From: Flavobacterium weaverense
Lineage (GTDB): Bacteria; Bacteroidota; Bacteroidia; Flavobacteriales; Flavobacteriaceae
Direction of reading: 5' to 3'
DNA length: 64,000 nucleotides
Assembly: GCF_003688495.1 (NCBI RefSeq)
Contig: NZ_REFH01000007.1
Span: 744,001 to 808,000 of the forward strand
Both the position numbers and the translations under genes were made by a program. Shown one piece after another: positions 8,634 to 16,969 of the stretch (its first letter is position 1; each line of letters opens with the position of its first letter). The notes under the pieces are model-generated. The model saw only the letters and a program-made list of their open reading frames with translations, had not been told where the DNA came from and searched no databases.

Positions 8634-9695
8634 ATGAGAAAAATAATATTGATTTTAGCAGTGTTTTCAACTCTTTTGTCTTGTAAAACAGCAGTTTATA
8701 ATTCTGATGATTTAAACAGCTCTAATTTTAAAAACGTGCTTATAGACACTTTATTCCAAGATAAAATAAGCATTCGAGCAATTCAAATTGATAAAAATAG
8801 AGTTTGGTATGCAGCAGATAACGGAAGATATGGTTTTTATAATTTAGTGGATAATAAAAAAACTGAAAATACAATTGAGAAAAATGCACTGAAATTAGAG
8901 TTTAGAAGTATTGCTCAAACAAGCGACAATGTTTTCATTTTAAATGTTTCTAATCCGGCTTTGCTGTACCAAATTTCTAAAGCTGATTTGAGTTCCACTT
9001 TAGTGTATCAAGAAAATCACGAGAAAGTTTTTTACGATAGTATGCAGTTCTGGGATAATAATGAAGGTATTGCGATGGGTGATCCCATCACTAATTGTTT
9101 AAATCTAATTAAAACTCGTGATGGGGGTAAAACATGGAACAAAATCTCTTGTGATAAGTTACCAGTAGTCATTGATGGTGAAGCCGCTTTTGCTGCAAGT
9201 AACACGAACATCATTATTAAAGAAAATAACACTTGGATTGTATCAGGTGGAAAAAAGTCTAGAGTTTTTTATTCTGCTGATCGAGGAAATAGTTGGACTG
9301 TTTATGAAACGCAAATTATACAAGGCAAAGCAATGACAGGAATTTTCACAGCTGATTTTTACGATTCAAATAATGGATTTATTGCTGGGGGAGATTACGA
9401 AATTAAAGCTCAAAATTTCTCTAATAAAGCAAGTACTAGTAATGGCGGTAAAACATGGAAATTGGTAGCAGAAAACCAAGCTTTTGGTTATGCTTCTTGT
9501 GTTCAATATGTTCCTAATAGCAAAGGTAGATCATTAGTTACAGTTGGTTTTACTGGAATTTACTATTCTAATAACAGTGGCAATTCGTGGGTAAAATTGT
9601 CGGACGACAGCAGTCTTAATACAATCCGATTTATAGATGAAAACACAGCAATAGCTGCTGGACAAAGCAAAATGATTCGCCTCCGATTTAAATAA
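8634..9695 (+). CDS. Lipoprotein with BNR/Asp-box beta-propeller repeats
   Basis: The 353-residue protein has a lipoprotein signal (FSTLLSC, modified Cys about residue 17), so it should be membrane-anchored. Four Asp-box-like motifs are spread through it: DGGKTWNKIS, ADRGNSWTVYE, NGGKTWKLVAE and NSGNSWVKLSD. These are the S/D-x-G-x-T/S-W turns of sialidase-type and YCF48-type beta propellers. Similar flavobacterial proteins are often labelled 'oxidoreductase', but no catalytic motif supports that; a binding or scaffold role is as likely. A terminator follows at 9704-9741. Confidence 0.82.
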   Translation: MRKIILILAVFSTLLSCKTAVYNSDDLNSSNFKNVLIDTLFQDKISIRAIQIDKNRVWYAADNGRYGFYNLVDNKKTENTIEKNALKLEFRSIAQTSDNVFILNVSNPALLYQISKADLSSTLVYQENHEKVFYDSMQFWDNNEGIAMGDPITNCLNLIKTRDGGKTWNKISCDKLPVVIDGEAAFAASNTNIIIKENNTWIVSGGKKSRVFYSADRGNSWTVYETQIIQGKAMTGIFTADFYDSNNGFIAGGDYEIKAQNFSNKASTSNGGKTWKLVAENQAFGYASCVQYVPNSKGRSLVTVGFTGIYYSNNSGNSWVKLSDDSSLNTIRFIDENTAIAAGQSKMIRLRFK

Positions 9696-9703
9696 TAAAA
9701 AAA

Positions 9704-9741
9704 CCCTAAACTACAGATTACGACTGCGGTTTAGGGCTTTT
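9704..9741 (+). terminator. Terminator of the BNR lipoprotein gene
   Basis: Stem CCCTAAAC (9704-9711) / GTTTAGGG (9729-9736), extended inward to CTACAG/CTGCGG with one wobble and one mismatch, followed by TTTTT. It lies between converging genes and may serve both. Confidence 0.8.
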
Positions 9742-9764
9742 TACAGAATTAATAAATAAAATTT

Positions 9765-10223
9765 TTATTTTTTTGATCCTTTATTTCGATATTGCTGCAA
9801 AAGTTTTCGATTGAAATCTTCTTCCGCTTTTCTTAGCTTCAAAACTTTTGAAGCTGGTATTATTGCTCTAACATTCTGAGTAAATTTCTTTCTAAGTAAA
9901 AACAGTTCCTCTTCAGTATCCTGTATTTGAGCTAGAAATGATGATGCTTCTTTTTCTGTCATTTTATCTAACGAGCCATCGCTCATTCTACGCATAAAAG
10001 CTCTCATCTTTTGATGTCTTAATTCAAACTGATTATCATCAAAAGTGTTGTAAAGAGGCCAAAACTTCTCTGCTTCACTATTTGTTAAGTCTAATTCGGT
10101 AGTGAAGAAGGCTACTTTAAGTACTTTTATCTGCTCTTTTTTTTCTTTCATACTTTCGCCCTGAGCATAAAAGCTGACTGAAACTAGCAATAGTAATAGT
10201 GGAAATAATTTTCTTATGGTCAT
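9765..10223 (-). CDS. Periplasmic Spy/LTxxQ-like protein ('sensor of ECF-type sigma factor')
   Basis: The 152-residue exported protein has a signal peptide (1-20, ending SFYAQ). The mature part is highly helical and charged, with the motif LTNSEAEKFWPLYNTF, which resembles the LTxxQ/Spy-type envelope proteins. It is the third gene of an apparent operon after an ECF sigma factor and a membrane protein, with 40 bases to the gene upstream. Such proteins are commonly annotated as sensor of ECF-type sigma factor in flavobacteria. A role in sensing envelope state for the sigma factor is inferred from the neighbourhood only. Confidence 0.72.
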   Translation of the reverse strand: MTIRKLFPLLLLLVSVSFYAQGESMKEKKEQIKVLKVAFFTTELDLTNSEAEKFWPLYNTFDDNQFELRHQKMRAFMRRMSDGSLDKMTEKEASSFLAQIQDTEEELFLLRKKFTQNVRAIIPASKVLKLRKAEEDFNRKLLQQYRNKGSKK

Positions 10224-10263
10224 TTTTATTTTTCTAATTAAATATTAAGAAATAGTTTTAAAT

Positions 10264-10677
10264 TTATTCTAAAAGAAGATTTTCTAAATTTGAGTTCATT
10301 GCTAGAACATCTTCTATAGCTTTATCCTCAATAGCTACATTTATTTTTATCTTACTGATATCTTCAGTTTCTAACTCGTTAATCAAGTCGTATTGATTGA
10401 CATTTGATTGGTACGTAATATAATTCTCTAAAGCTACTGAATCTAATTCTTGTTTGTTTTGAGACCAGTTAGCAATTATGGGAATCATTAGCGCAAGAAC
10501 TAAAATCGCGGCTATCATCATAAACAACGTTTTTCTCTTTTGAAATATCGAAATTACTTTTGGTTCACTCGCAGGTAATCGCTCCATCATTTTGACAGAG
10601 AAATTTTCAAAATAGTCATTTGGAGTTCTAAATCCCGATTCAATTTTAGGCTCGTTTTCTAATTTAAATGTTTTCAT
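10264..10677 (-). CDS. Single-pass membrane protein, probable anti-sigma factor
   Basis: The 137-residue protein has a soluble N-terminus (1-48), one strong transmembrane helix at about 50-70 (KTLFMMIAAILVLALMIPII) and a C-terminal periplasmic tail. This N-in/one-helix shape and its position 32 bases after an ECF sigma factor gene are what an anti-sigma factor looks like. No zinc-binding anti-sigma (ZAS) motif is visible, so the assignment rests on position and topology. Confidence 0.62.
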   Translation of the reverse strand: MKTFKLENEPKIESGFRTPNDYFENFSVKMMERLPASEPKVISIFQKRKTLFMMIAAILVLALMIPIIANWSQNKQELDSVALENYITYQSNVNQYDLINELETEDISKIKINVAIEDKAIEDVLAMNSNLENLLLE

Positions 10678-10709
10678 ATACTACTAAGACACTTTTACTT
10701 TAAAAAGGT

Positions 10710-11252
10710 TTAATTGGTTGTTACAAAAGCTTCTATTTTTTTTACTGCTATGTGATAAGATGCTTTTAGACCTCCTACAGAAGTCCCTAAAATTTCAGAA
10801 ATTTGCTCGTACTTAAGCTCTTCAAAATATTTCATCTTGAAAACGAGTTGTTGCTTTTCAGGTAATAGCGCAATAGCTTTTTGTAATTTTAATTGGATTT
10901 CATCTCCATCAAAAAAAATATCTGCTTCAAGATTATCAAGTACTTTGTTTTGAATAATTTCTGATGTAACGCCACTCATTTTTGATTTTTGTTTCAAAAA
11001 ATTTAAAGCTTCATTTGTGGCTATGCGGTACATCCAAGAAAAAAGTTTACTTTCTCCTTTGAAATTTTTTAAATTTTGAAATATTTTAATAAATGTGTTT
11101 TGCAGTATATCATCAGTGTCATCATGGTTTAAAACGATATTCCGAATGTGATTATAAAGCGGTCTTTGATACTCCAATATTAAACTCTGAAACGCTTCAT
11201 TCTGCGTCCGAGGATCTAATAATTGCTGTATAAATTCCTTTTCTTCGTGCAA
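10710..11252 (-). CDS. ECF-family RNA polymerase sigma factor (TTG start)
   Basis: This alternative sigma factor of 180 residues has region 2 with the core-binding/-10 motif DDTDDILQNTFIKIFQNL and FSWMYRIATNEALNFL (about 40-90), and region 4 with the helix-turn-helix EELKYEQISEILGTSVGGLKAS (about 144-165). The only start consistent with full region 2 is TTG at 11250-11252; no ATG precedes the first domain. It heads a three-gene unit with a membrane protein and a periplasmic LTxxQ-like protein, which suggests an envelope-stress circuit. The regulon is unknown. Confidence 0.9.
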   Translation of the reverse strand: MHEEKEFIQQLLDPRTQNEAFQSLILEYQRPLYNHIRNIVLNHDDTDDILQNTFIKIFQNLKNFKGESKLFSWMYRIATNEALNFLKQKSKMSGVTSEIIQNKVLDNLEADIFFDGDEIQLKLQKAIALLPEKQQLVFKMKYFEELKYEQISEILGTSVGGLKASYHIAVKKIEAFVTTN

Positions 11253-11312
11253 AATTGTTTTTTATAAGTTAGAACAAAATTTATGTAAAAGGTTTAATAG
11301 GTTTAGAGAAAT

Positions 11313-12437
11313 TTAAAATTCAGATTGCTCTTCCTCCTTATTCGTTGGTACTACTGGTACTTTTACAGGTTCAACTTTTTTAATTTGTGCGGGTACGTAA
11401 TTAGGAACTACTGCTGCTACTTTCGGCTGTATTGGATAATACATTTCAGTTACCCATTTTGAAGGACTTTTAATATCAGCCTTAGTAACTTTATACACTT
11501 GCAGGAATGTAAATGATTGATCTACAAGTATACGGTTTGCATTAATGTAATTTGTCGCTTTGTCAAGTGTTTTTTTACTGTGCGAATAGTCGCCGGTTAA
11601 AGTAGTTTTTACTGCTTCAAACTCTTCTATTTTCCCACTCAATATGTCACTTCCTGAACTTGTCAGTATTTGGCTTTTTATTGGTACACAGAAAGATAAA
11701 CGAGTCAGACCATTTGCTAAATCGTAATTATGATAAATCAAAAACGGTTTTCCATTCAATTCAATATTGTTTGTATTGCAAAAGTGGGTTATTTTCTTAA
11801 AAACGATTCTTGAATTTTTATTCACATTTGAGATTTTACTGGTGAACGTTTGCTCTAAGTAAAACGTAGCAGGAAATTTAACTATCCCATCTACTTTTAC
11901 GTTATAAGTATTAATTTCGTAATCAAGTGTCTTGTCAAGATTAGCTAAACTCTTCTCATACATTTTTCCAAAAATCCTATAGATTCCACCATTAAAAGCA
12001 GTGTAAACTTTCATAGAAAAATCCATCTTTCCAGTAGTTTTCCAAGTAACTTTTGTTCCACCTATGGTATCTTTAAAACTCCAAAAAACAGAAGATGAAG
12101 TGCCATCGCAATTCATTTTTTGTGAAATACTATCGTTTTCTTTTACAAAAATTGTTTTCACATCACCTGCTCCGTCTTTTCCTTTCCAAGAAAAAGAAGC
12201 GCCCGCGCCAATCGTCTTAGCTGGATAATTAATTTTTATTTCAGGATCTTCAGTCATCCAGGAACTAAAATCTTCCCAGTTTCGAAAATCATTTACAAAA
12301 CTATATACGTTTGATTTGGGGGAATTTATAATTTGACTTCTTTCTACAGTGAAATCTCCTTTTTGGGTGGCTACAAAAATGGACAAAGCAACTACAGTAA
12401 GTAGTAGCAAAAGAAACAAATATTTTAAAATCCTCAT
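11313..12437 (-). CDS. Membrane-anchored SRPBCC / GyrI-like (effector-binding) protein
   Basis: The 374-residue protein has an N-terminal membrane anchor (residues 5-24). An SRPBCC-type lipid/ligand-binding domain follows (about 28-175), recognisable by the polyketide-cyclase-like start FTVERSQIINSPKSNVYSFV and NWEDFSSWM. A second half (about 180-345) looks like the GyrI/AraC effector-binding fold, with LTRLSFCVPI. It ends in a Pro/Val/Glu-rich tail. It probably binds a small hydrophobic molecule at the membrane; no ligand can be named. It lies 60 bases upstream of the sigma factor on the same strand, so co-transcription is possible. Confidence 0.72.
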   Translation of the reverse strand: MRILKYLFLLLLLTVVALSIFVATQKGDFTVERSQIINSPKSNVYSFVNDFRNWEDFSSWMTEDPEIKINYPAKTIGAGASFSWKGKDGAGDVKTIFVKENDSISQKMNCDGTSSSVFWSFKDTIGGTKVTWKTTGKMDFSMKVYTAFNGGIYRIFGKMYEKSLANLDKTLDYEINTYNVKVDGIVKFPATFYLEQTFTSKISNVNKNSRIVFKKITHFCNTNNIELNGKPFLIYHNYDLANGLTRLSFCVPIKSQILTSSGSDILSGKIEEFEAVKTTLTGDYSHSKKTLDKATNYINANRILVDQSFTFLQVYKVTKADIKSPSKWVTEMYYPIQPKVAAVVPNYVPAQIKKVEPVKVPVVPTNKEEEQSEF

Positions 12438-12693
12438 AGTACGCAGGTTTATTAATTTCGGTAAAGTTAAAGATTTAAATTAGAAGTCATATAAACTGTT
12501 AATTTTTTATGCTTGTATTTTTCTGACTAAAAAAGATAAATTGAGCAGGGAAGTGATAAAGAGAAATAGCATCTTATTTAACTAAAGTAAATTGGAATTT
12601 AATTAAAATAAATTATTCTCTTTTCTCAAAATTTTCAAACTATTATTTTTGTTATGAAATACTTTCCAGACTTACAGCTCTTAAAATTCACAA

Positions 12694-12721
12694 TAAAAAA
12701 GTCCGCTACGCAGCAGACTTT
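12694..12721 (-). terminator. Probable terminator of the 62-residue membrane protein gene
   Basis: Stem AAAGTCCGCT (12698-12707) / AGCAGACTTT (12712-12721) with one mismatch, followed on the minus strand by T's. The remainder of the 300-base gap 12438-12740 is AT-rich with nothing else visible. Confidence 0.6.
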
Positions 12722-12740
12722 CTGTTTATTAAACTCTAAT

Positions 12741-12929
12741 TTATCTTTTAAAGAAGATTTTTATCAAGAACAATATTCCAATAAAAGCAATAAAACCAAG
12801 CAGTATTTTATAACTCCCTTTGTAAAAAATCTTGTGCAAACCTGTATCTTTTCGATAAGCAAATGCTATTCCGATAACAAATACAATAAAAAATAGAACA
12901 GCAAATATTAATTGATCCTTACTAAACAT
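12741..12929 (-). CDS. Small two-helix membrane protein of unknown function
   Basis: The 62-residue protein has two hydrophobic helices (about residues 7-25 and 41-58) joined by a basic loop (RKDTGLHKIFYKGSYK), and ends in KIFFKR. It is likely a genuine gene: a -7 element TAAATTTG lies 18 bases upstream (12947-12954), a terminator follows, and no alternative frame is better. I recall similar short proteins in Flavobacterium but know no function. Confidence 0.68.
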   Translation of the reverse strand: MFSKDQLIFAVLFFIVFVIGIAFAYRKDTGLHKIFYKGSYKILLGFIAFIGILFLIKIFFKR

Positions 12930-13011
12930 AATTAAAATATTTTTAGCAAATTTAGGTATTACTTTAATAATAGTTTACTAATTTGTGTTTTCATTTTATA
13001 AATATAAACAG

Positions 13012-13395
13012 ATGCAAAAACAGATTGAGGCAGTCAAAGAATTTCATACTACTTTCAAAATTGACTTTCATGAAAAACCAACCGCAGATTTAGGTGCGAG
13101 TAAGCATGAACTTCGCTATAATTTAATGAAAGAAGAAAATGAAGAATACTTAGAAGCAGTTCAAAACAATGACTTGACTGAAATTGCTGATGCATTAGGG
13201 GATATGATGTATATACTTTGCGGAACAATTCTAGAGCATGGATTACAAGATAAAATTGAGGCAGTTTTTGATGAAATCCAGCGAAGTAATATGAGTAAAC
13301 TAGATGAAAATGGAAATCCTATTTATCGTGAAGATGGTAAAGTAATGAAAGGACCGAACTACTTCAAGCCCGACTTTACAAAAATTTTAAAATAA
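13012..13395 (+). CDS. MazG-like nucleoside triphosphate pyrophosphohydrolase
   Basis: The 127-residue protein belongs to the all-alpha NTP pyrophosphatase group (MazG/HisE-like), which hydrolyses NTPs or damaged nucleotides to monophosphates. The metal-binding motifs are visible: MKEENEEYLEA (E-E-x-x-E) near residue 40 and EIADALGDMMYI (E-x-x-D) near residue 60. The ATG at 13012 is preferred over an in-frame GTG at 12985, because the extra nine residues (VFSFYKYKQ) look non-conserved. It is convergent with ilvE. Confidence 0.82.
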   Translation: MQKQIEAVKEFHTTFKIDFHEKPTADLGASKHELRYNLMKEENEEYLEAVQNNDLTEIADALGDMMYILCGTILEHGLQDKIEAVFDEIQRSNMSKLDENGNPIYREDGKVMKGPNYFKPDFTKILK

Positions 13396-13400
13396 AAAGA

Positions 13401-13431
13401 CTTTTTGTTTCCGTGACTACAAAACAAAAAG
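13401..13431 (+). terminator. AT-rich hairpin after the MazG-like gene
   Basis: Perfect stem CTTTTTGTTT (13401-13410) / AAACAAAAAG (13422-13431) starting 5 bases after the stop codon. It has no strong T tract, so it is a weaker candidate than the hairpin 20 bases further on. Confidence 0.4.
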
Positions 13432-13443
13432 GTGTGCAAAATA

Positions 13444-13476
13444 AAACGCCAATTTTCTTATCGAAAATTGGCGTTT
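13444..13476. terminator. Terminator between the MazG-like gene and ilvE
   Basis: A 13-base-pair perfect stem AAACGCCAATTTT (13444-13456) / AAAATTGGCGTTT (13464-13476) with a 7-base loop. It can end transcription from both converging genes. Confidence 0.85.
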
Positions 13477-13499
13477 ATAACTTCTAATATCTTTATGGA

Positions 13500-14567
13500 T
13501 TATACTTTAACAGTCCATCCAAAAGTATCTTCTTCTAACTTGTTTTGAATATTTGTCAGTTTATCTTTTAATTGAATTGCAACCGGTTTTTCAATCTTTG
13601 GTAAATCGTAGTACACATCTTGATAGGAGAAACCAGATATTGAACTTACAACTGCAGCAGTTCCAGCACCAAAGATTTCTTTTAAACTTCCGTTTTTAGC
13701 AGCTTCTACAAGTTCAGATACTAAAACTGGTCTTACATCTACAACGATATTTTCGCTCTTAGCTAATTCGATAAGTGTTTTTCTAGTCACACCATCTAAA
13801 ATACGTTCACTTACTGGAGCAGTTAGTAAAGTATCATTTATTCTAAAGAAAACATTCATTGTACCTGCTTCTTCTAATTTTGTATGTGTTGCATCATCAG
13901 TCCAAATAACTTGTTGGAAACCTGCTTCATTAGCTAATGTAGTAGGGTAGAACTGAGCAGCATAATTCCCAGCTGCTTTAGCTGCACCGATTCCTCCATT
14001 TGCAGCTCTACTGTAATGTTCAGCAATAAGTACTTTTACTTCACCAGAGTAATAAGAAGTTACTGGAGAAAGTATAATCATGAATTTATAATCATCAGAT
14101 GGATTAGCAATTACGCCATGCCCTGTAGCAATCATAAAAGGTCTAATGTACATTGCATTTCCATTCCCTTTTTTAATCCATGATTCGTCCAGTTGTAACA
14201 ATTGGTTCAATCCATTCATAAATACATCCTCGGGAACTTCTGGCATTGCCATTCTAACCGCTGATTTGTTAAAACGCTTATAATTTTCATCAGGTCTAAA
14301 AAGCCAAACAGCATCATTAGTATCTTTATAAGCTTTCATTCCTTCGAATATTGCCTGACCATAATGAAAAACCCTACTTGATGGGTCTAACAAAAAAGGA
14401 GCATAGGGCTTGATGACTGGTTTTTGCCATTCTCCATTTTTAAAATCACATTCAAACATGTGATCTGTAAAAACTGCACCAAAGCTTAAGTGTTCAAAAT
14501 CTACCTCATTAATTTTTGAAGTAGCAGATTTTAAAATTTCAATTTTGTTAGTTTGAGTTGTACTCAT
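13500..14567 (-). CDS. ilvE: Branched-chain amino acid aminotransferase
   Basis: This PLP-dependent class IV aminotransferase carries out the last step of leucine, isoleucine and valine synthesis (and the first step of their breakdown). At 355 residues it has the length of the BCAT type II group. The PLP lysine is K197 in GGIGAAKAAGNYAAQFYP; other signatures are the substrate-site region VFHYGQAIFEGMKAY, MYIRPFMIATG and GTAAVVSSI near the C-terminus. It stands alone, away from other ilv genes. A -7 element TAATTTTG lies at 14651-14658, giving a leader of roughly 80 bases; no attenuator or T-box was recognised in it. Confidence 0.96.
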   Translation of the reverse strand: MSTTQTNKIEILKSATSKINEVDFEHLSFGAVFTDHMFECDFKNGEWQKPVIKPYAPFLLDPSSRVFHYGQAIFEGMKAYKDTNDAVWLFRPDENYKRFNKSAVRMAMPEVPEDVFMNGLNQLLQLDESWIKKGNGNAMYIRPFMIATGHGVIANPSDDYKFMIILSPVTSYYSGEVKVLIAEHYSRAANGGIGAAKAAGNYAAQFYPTTLANEAGFQQVIWTDDATHTKLEEAGTMNVFFRINDTLLTAPVSERILDGVTRKTLIELAKSENIVVDVRPVLVSELVEAAKNGSLKEIFGAGTAAVVSSISGFSYQDVYYDLPKIEKPVAIQLKDKLTNIQNKLEEDTFGWTVKV

Positions 14568-14865
14568 AATAATGTATTGGTTTTTATTTTTATATGTAAT
14601 CTGGCGATACTTAAAAGAATTTTTTTTTATTAAGTATCCGTTAATTTGTGCAAAATTAGTTAAAATTCAGTAAAGTCCTTGCGAAATTGATATTATTTCT
14701 GAGAGATAACTCGCAATTACTTATGCTTTAAAAAATGTGGTAAAATGCCGAGGAATTCTAGTAAATTTGTAATAATTAGTCTGTTTTTAAAAAGGAAACG
14801 CTTTTCTTTTTATTAAATTTGACACGATGTTGCTTGACTAAACATCTTAACTTTAGAATATAATT

Positions 14866-15528
14866 TTGAAAAGAGAAATAATCCAAACGCTTGATGGCTC
14901 AACAACCATCCAACTAACAGAATGGGACGAATGCTATCACTCTAAACACGGTGCAATTCAAGAAGCGCAGCATGTCTTTATCAAAAACGGTCTGTCTTTA
15001 TTTCCAAATAAAGAAATAGCCTTAATGGAAATTGGTTTCGGTACTGGTTTGAATGCTTTTATCACATTTTTAGAATCAAAAAAAAATAATCAAACTGTTG
15101 ATTACGTAGGAATAGAAGCGTATCCTATATCTGCAAATGAAGTCCTAAACATGAATTATGTAGCTGAACTGGAAGCAGTTGATCAAAGTACCATTTTTGA
15201 TAAGATGCATGAAAGCAATTGGGAAGAAAAAATAATTTTAGATAATAAATTTTCGCTTACAAAAAGAAAAATGTTTTTTGAAGCAATCGAAGATGAAAAT
15301 AAATATGACCTGATTTATTTTGACGCTTTTGGATATCGAGTGCAACCTGAGTTATGGAGCACTGAAATATTTAGAAAAATGTATAAGGCGCTCAAGGAAA
15401 ATGGTGTGCTAGTTACATATGCTGCTAGAGGTGTAGTAAAGAGAAGTATGATTGAGGTAGGTTTTACAGTTGAAAAGCTTGCGGGGCCTCCAGGAAAAAG
15501 AGAAATGTTTCGCGCTAGAAAGCTTTAA
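14866..15528 (+). CDS. mnmD: Standalone MnmD, tRNA mnm5s2U methyltransferase (TTG start)
   Basis: This SAM-dependent methyltransferase completes the 5-methylaminomethyl-2-thiouridine modification at tRNA position 34. Here it is the methyltransferase (DUF752) domain alone, 220 residues, without the FAD oxidase half that E. coli MnmC carries. Motifs: SAM site LMEIGFGTGLNAF (about residues 48-60), DLIYFDAFGYRVQPELW with the catalytic Asp/Phe region, and a C-terminal GPPGKREMFRA. The start must be TTG at 14866: an in-frame stop lies at 14854 and the first internal ATG would delete the SAM-binding strand. A TAAATTTG -7 element at 14814-14821 is the likely promoter. Confidence 0.88.
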   Translation: MKREIIQTLDGSTTIQLTEWDECYHSKHGAIQEAQHVFIKNGLSLFPNKEIALMEIGFGTGLNAFITFLESKKNNQTVDYVGIEAYPISANEVLNMNYVAELEAVDQSTIFDKMHESNWEEKIILDNKFSLTKRKMFFEAIEDENKYDLIYFDAFGYRVQPELWSTEIFRKMYKALKENGVLVTYAARGVVKRSMIEVGFTVEKLAGPPGKREMFRARKL

Positions 15529-15688
15529 AATTTTATTATTTTTATTTTGTAAACTCTTTATTTACAATGTTTTATAGTTAGTAAAATAAAAAACCAAAAA
15601 GTTCGTTAAATGTTTATACACTATCTTAAAAAGAATGTATTTTTACAACGATTTAGAATTTGAATATAACCAAAATCTGCCTTGAATT

Positions 15689-15886
15689 ATGTCAAAAATA
15701 ATGTATGATTATACGAAATCAGTTTTAGAAAGAGTAAGTTTTGATGCTAATCTTTTTTGCAAAGAATTAGAAAAAGCAGTTAAAATGTTATTGCCCTACG
15801 AAATGGAACAGTTGCGTGAATGGTTAATTAGCTTTACGATGGAAAAACCAGAACTGAAACAATGTTTACTTATTGTAAATTCATAA
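15689..15886 (+). CDS. Short conserved protein of unknown function
   Basis: The 65-residue soluble, helical protein begins MSKIMYDYTKSVLERVSFD and contains LFCKELEKAVKMLLPYE. There is no signal peptide or membrane helix. It is followed at once by a strong terminator, which supports it being expressed. I recall close relatives in flavobacteria, always unannotated. It is not linked to mnmD by a short spacer (160 bases apart), so it is probably its own transcript. Confidence 0.62.
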   Translation: MSKIMYDYTKSVLERVSFDANLFCKELEKAVKMLLPYEMEQLREWLISFTMEKPELKQCLLIVNS

Positions 15887-15917
15887 AAAAAAGGAACCTT
15901 TTAAGGTTCCTTTTTTT
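15884..15917. terminator. Bidirectional terminator between the 65-residue gene and oxyR
   Basis: Stem AAGGAACCT (15891-15899) / AGGTTCCTT (15904-15912), loop TTTA, with an A run on the left and a T run on the right. The right-hand end overlaps the oxyR stop codon region. Confidence 0.9.
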
Positions 15918-16857
15918 ATTTCTTATGTTTTGAACTTATAATTTGTACGTTTTGGAAAACTATCGCTCCTTTTACAACTCCGGCGATTGTAGTTCGCAAT
16001 GCTTCAATTATTTGAATTTTTAATTCATTTTTAGGGAAAATCAAACTTACTTCTCTAGCAGGCTTTGGCTCTTTAAAATGACGAAGTTTTAGTTTGTCAT
16101 TTTCCTTTAAATCTAAAGTATGTAAGTAAGGCAACAGTGTTGTTCCTAAACCTTCATCGGCAAGTTTAATTAAAGTTTCAAAACTACCACTTTCTAACTG
16201 GAAGTGTCCTTTATCGCTTCGGGGATTATTTTTACATAAGTTTAAAATTCCGTCACGGAAACAATGTCCATCTTGTAATAACAATATTTCGTCTAAATTC
16301 AAATCAGAAATTTCTATCTCTTCTTTCTGGAAATTATGGTGACTTTCTGGAATATAAGCTACAAAAGGCTCATAATACAATACGATCTCCTTTATCTTTT
16401 CTTCTAACAATGGCGTTGCAGCAATTGCAGCATCAAGATGACCATTATTAAGTTTTGTAATTATTTCATCCGTATTCAGCTCTTCGATAATAAGCTTCAC
16501 TTTTGGATATTTTTTAATAAAATTATTCAGAAACATTGGTAATAGAGTAGGCATAATTGTTGGAATAATTCCTAATCTAAATTCTCCACCTATAAAACCT
16601 TTCTGCTGCTCTACTATATCTTGGATGCGATCCGCTTCGATAACAATATTTTTGGCTTGATTGACAATTTTCTGTCCAATGTCAGTTAATTGAATTGGTT
16701 TCTTAGTTCTATCAAATATCTGAATACTTAATTCTTCTTCAATTTTCTGAATTTGCATACTCAAGGTTGGTTGAGTTACGAAACACTTTTCAGCAGCTAA
16801 TGTAAAATTTTTATGTTCAGCAACTGCAAGAACATATTTCAATTGAGTAATTGTCAT
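15916..16857 (-). CDS. oxyR: OxyR, LysR-family hydrogen peroxide sensor
   Basis: The 313-residue LysR-type regulator has an N-terminal helix-turn-helix (TLAAEKCFVTQPTLSMQIQKIEEEL, about 19-43) and a periplasmic-binding-fold effector domain. The two redox cysteines of OxyR are present, and by counting they are at 199 and 208 in DGHCFRDGILNLC, the same numbers as in E. coli OxyR (C199/C208). Peroxide would form a disulfide between them and switch on target genes. It is divergent from dps across a 112-base gap that contains a palindrome (16890-16910), which fits direct control of dps. Confidence 0.94.
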   Translation of the reverse strand: MTITQLKYVLAVAEHKNFTLAAEKCFVTQPTLSMQIQKIEEELSIQIFDRTKKPIQLTDIGQKIVNQAKNIVIEADRIQDIVEQQKGFIGGEFRLGIIPTIMPTLLPMFLNNFIKKYPKVKLIIEELNTDEIITKLNNGHLDAAIAATPLLEEKIKEIVLYYEPFVAYIPESHHNFQKEEIEISDLNLDEILLLQDGHCFRDGILNLCKNNPRSDKGHFQLESGSFETLIKLADEGLGTTLLPYLHTLDLKENDKLKLRHFKEPKPAREVSLIFPKNELKIQIIEALRTTIAGVVKGAIVFQNVQIISSKHKK

Positions 16858-16876
16858 GGTATAGTAATTTCTAATA

Positions 16877-16884
16877 CAAATTTA
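16877..16884 (-). promoter_or_regulatory. -7 element of oxyR
   Basis: Reads TAAATTTG on the minus strand, 20 bases before the oxyR ATG. Confidence 0.5.
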
Positions 16885-16889
16885 GTAAA

Positions 16890-16910
16890 ACTATAACTTT
16901 ATATTATAGT
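16890..16910. promoter_or_regulatory. Palindrome in the oxyR-dps intergenic region, candidate OxyR operator
   Basis: Arms ACTATAA and TTATAGT (7 bases each, perfect) separated by 7 bases. It sits beside the oxyR -7 element and 60 bases upstream of the dps ATG. The arms contain the CTAT/ATAG half-sites typical of OxyR binding, although the spacing is not the E. coli one. Confidence 0.5.
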
Positions 16911-16969
16911 ATTTTCGCTAAATTTATGGTAAATTTACTAAAGAATTTAATTACAAAAAAACTTAAAAA

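Noticed and set aside
8634..9695. Oxidoreductase or photosystem assembly factor
   Set aside because: Only BNR/Asp-box propeller repeats are seen; there is no cofactor-binding or redox motif.
14861..14868. TAATTTTG as the promoter of mnmD
   Set aside because: It overlaps the TTG start codon (14866), so transcription would begin inside the gene. The upstream TAAATTTG at 14814-14821 is a better candidate.
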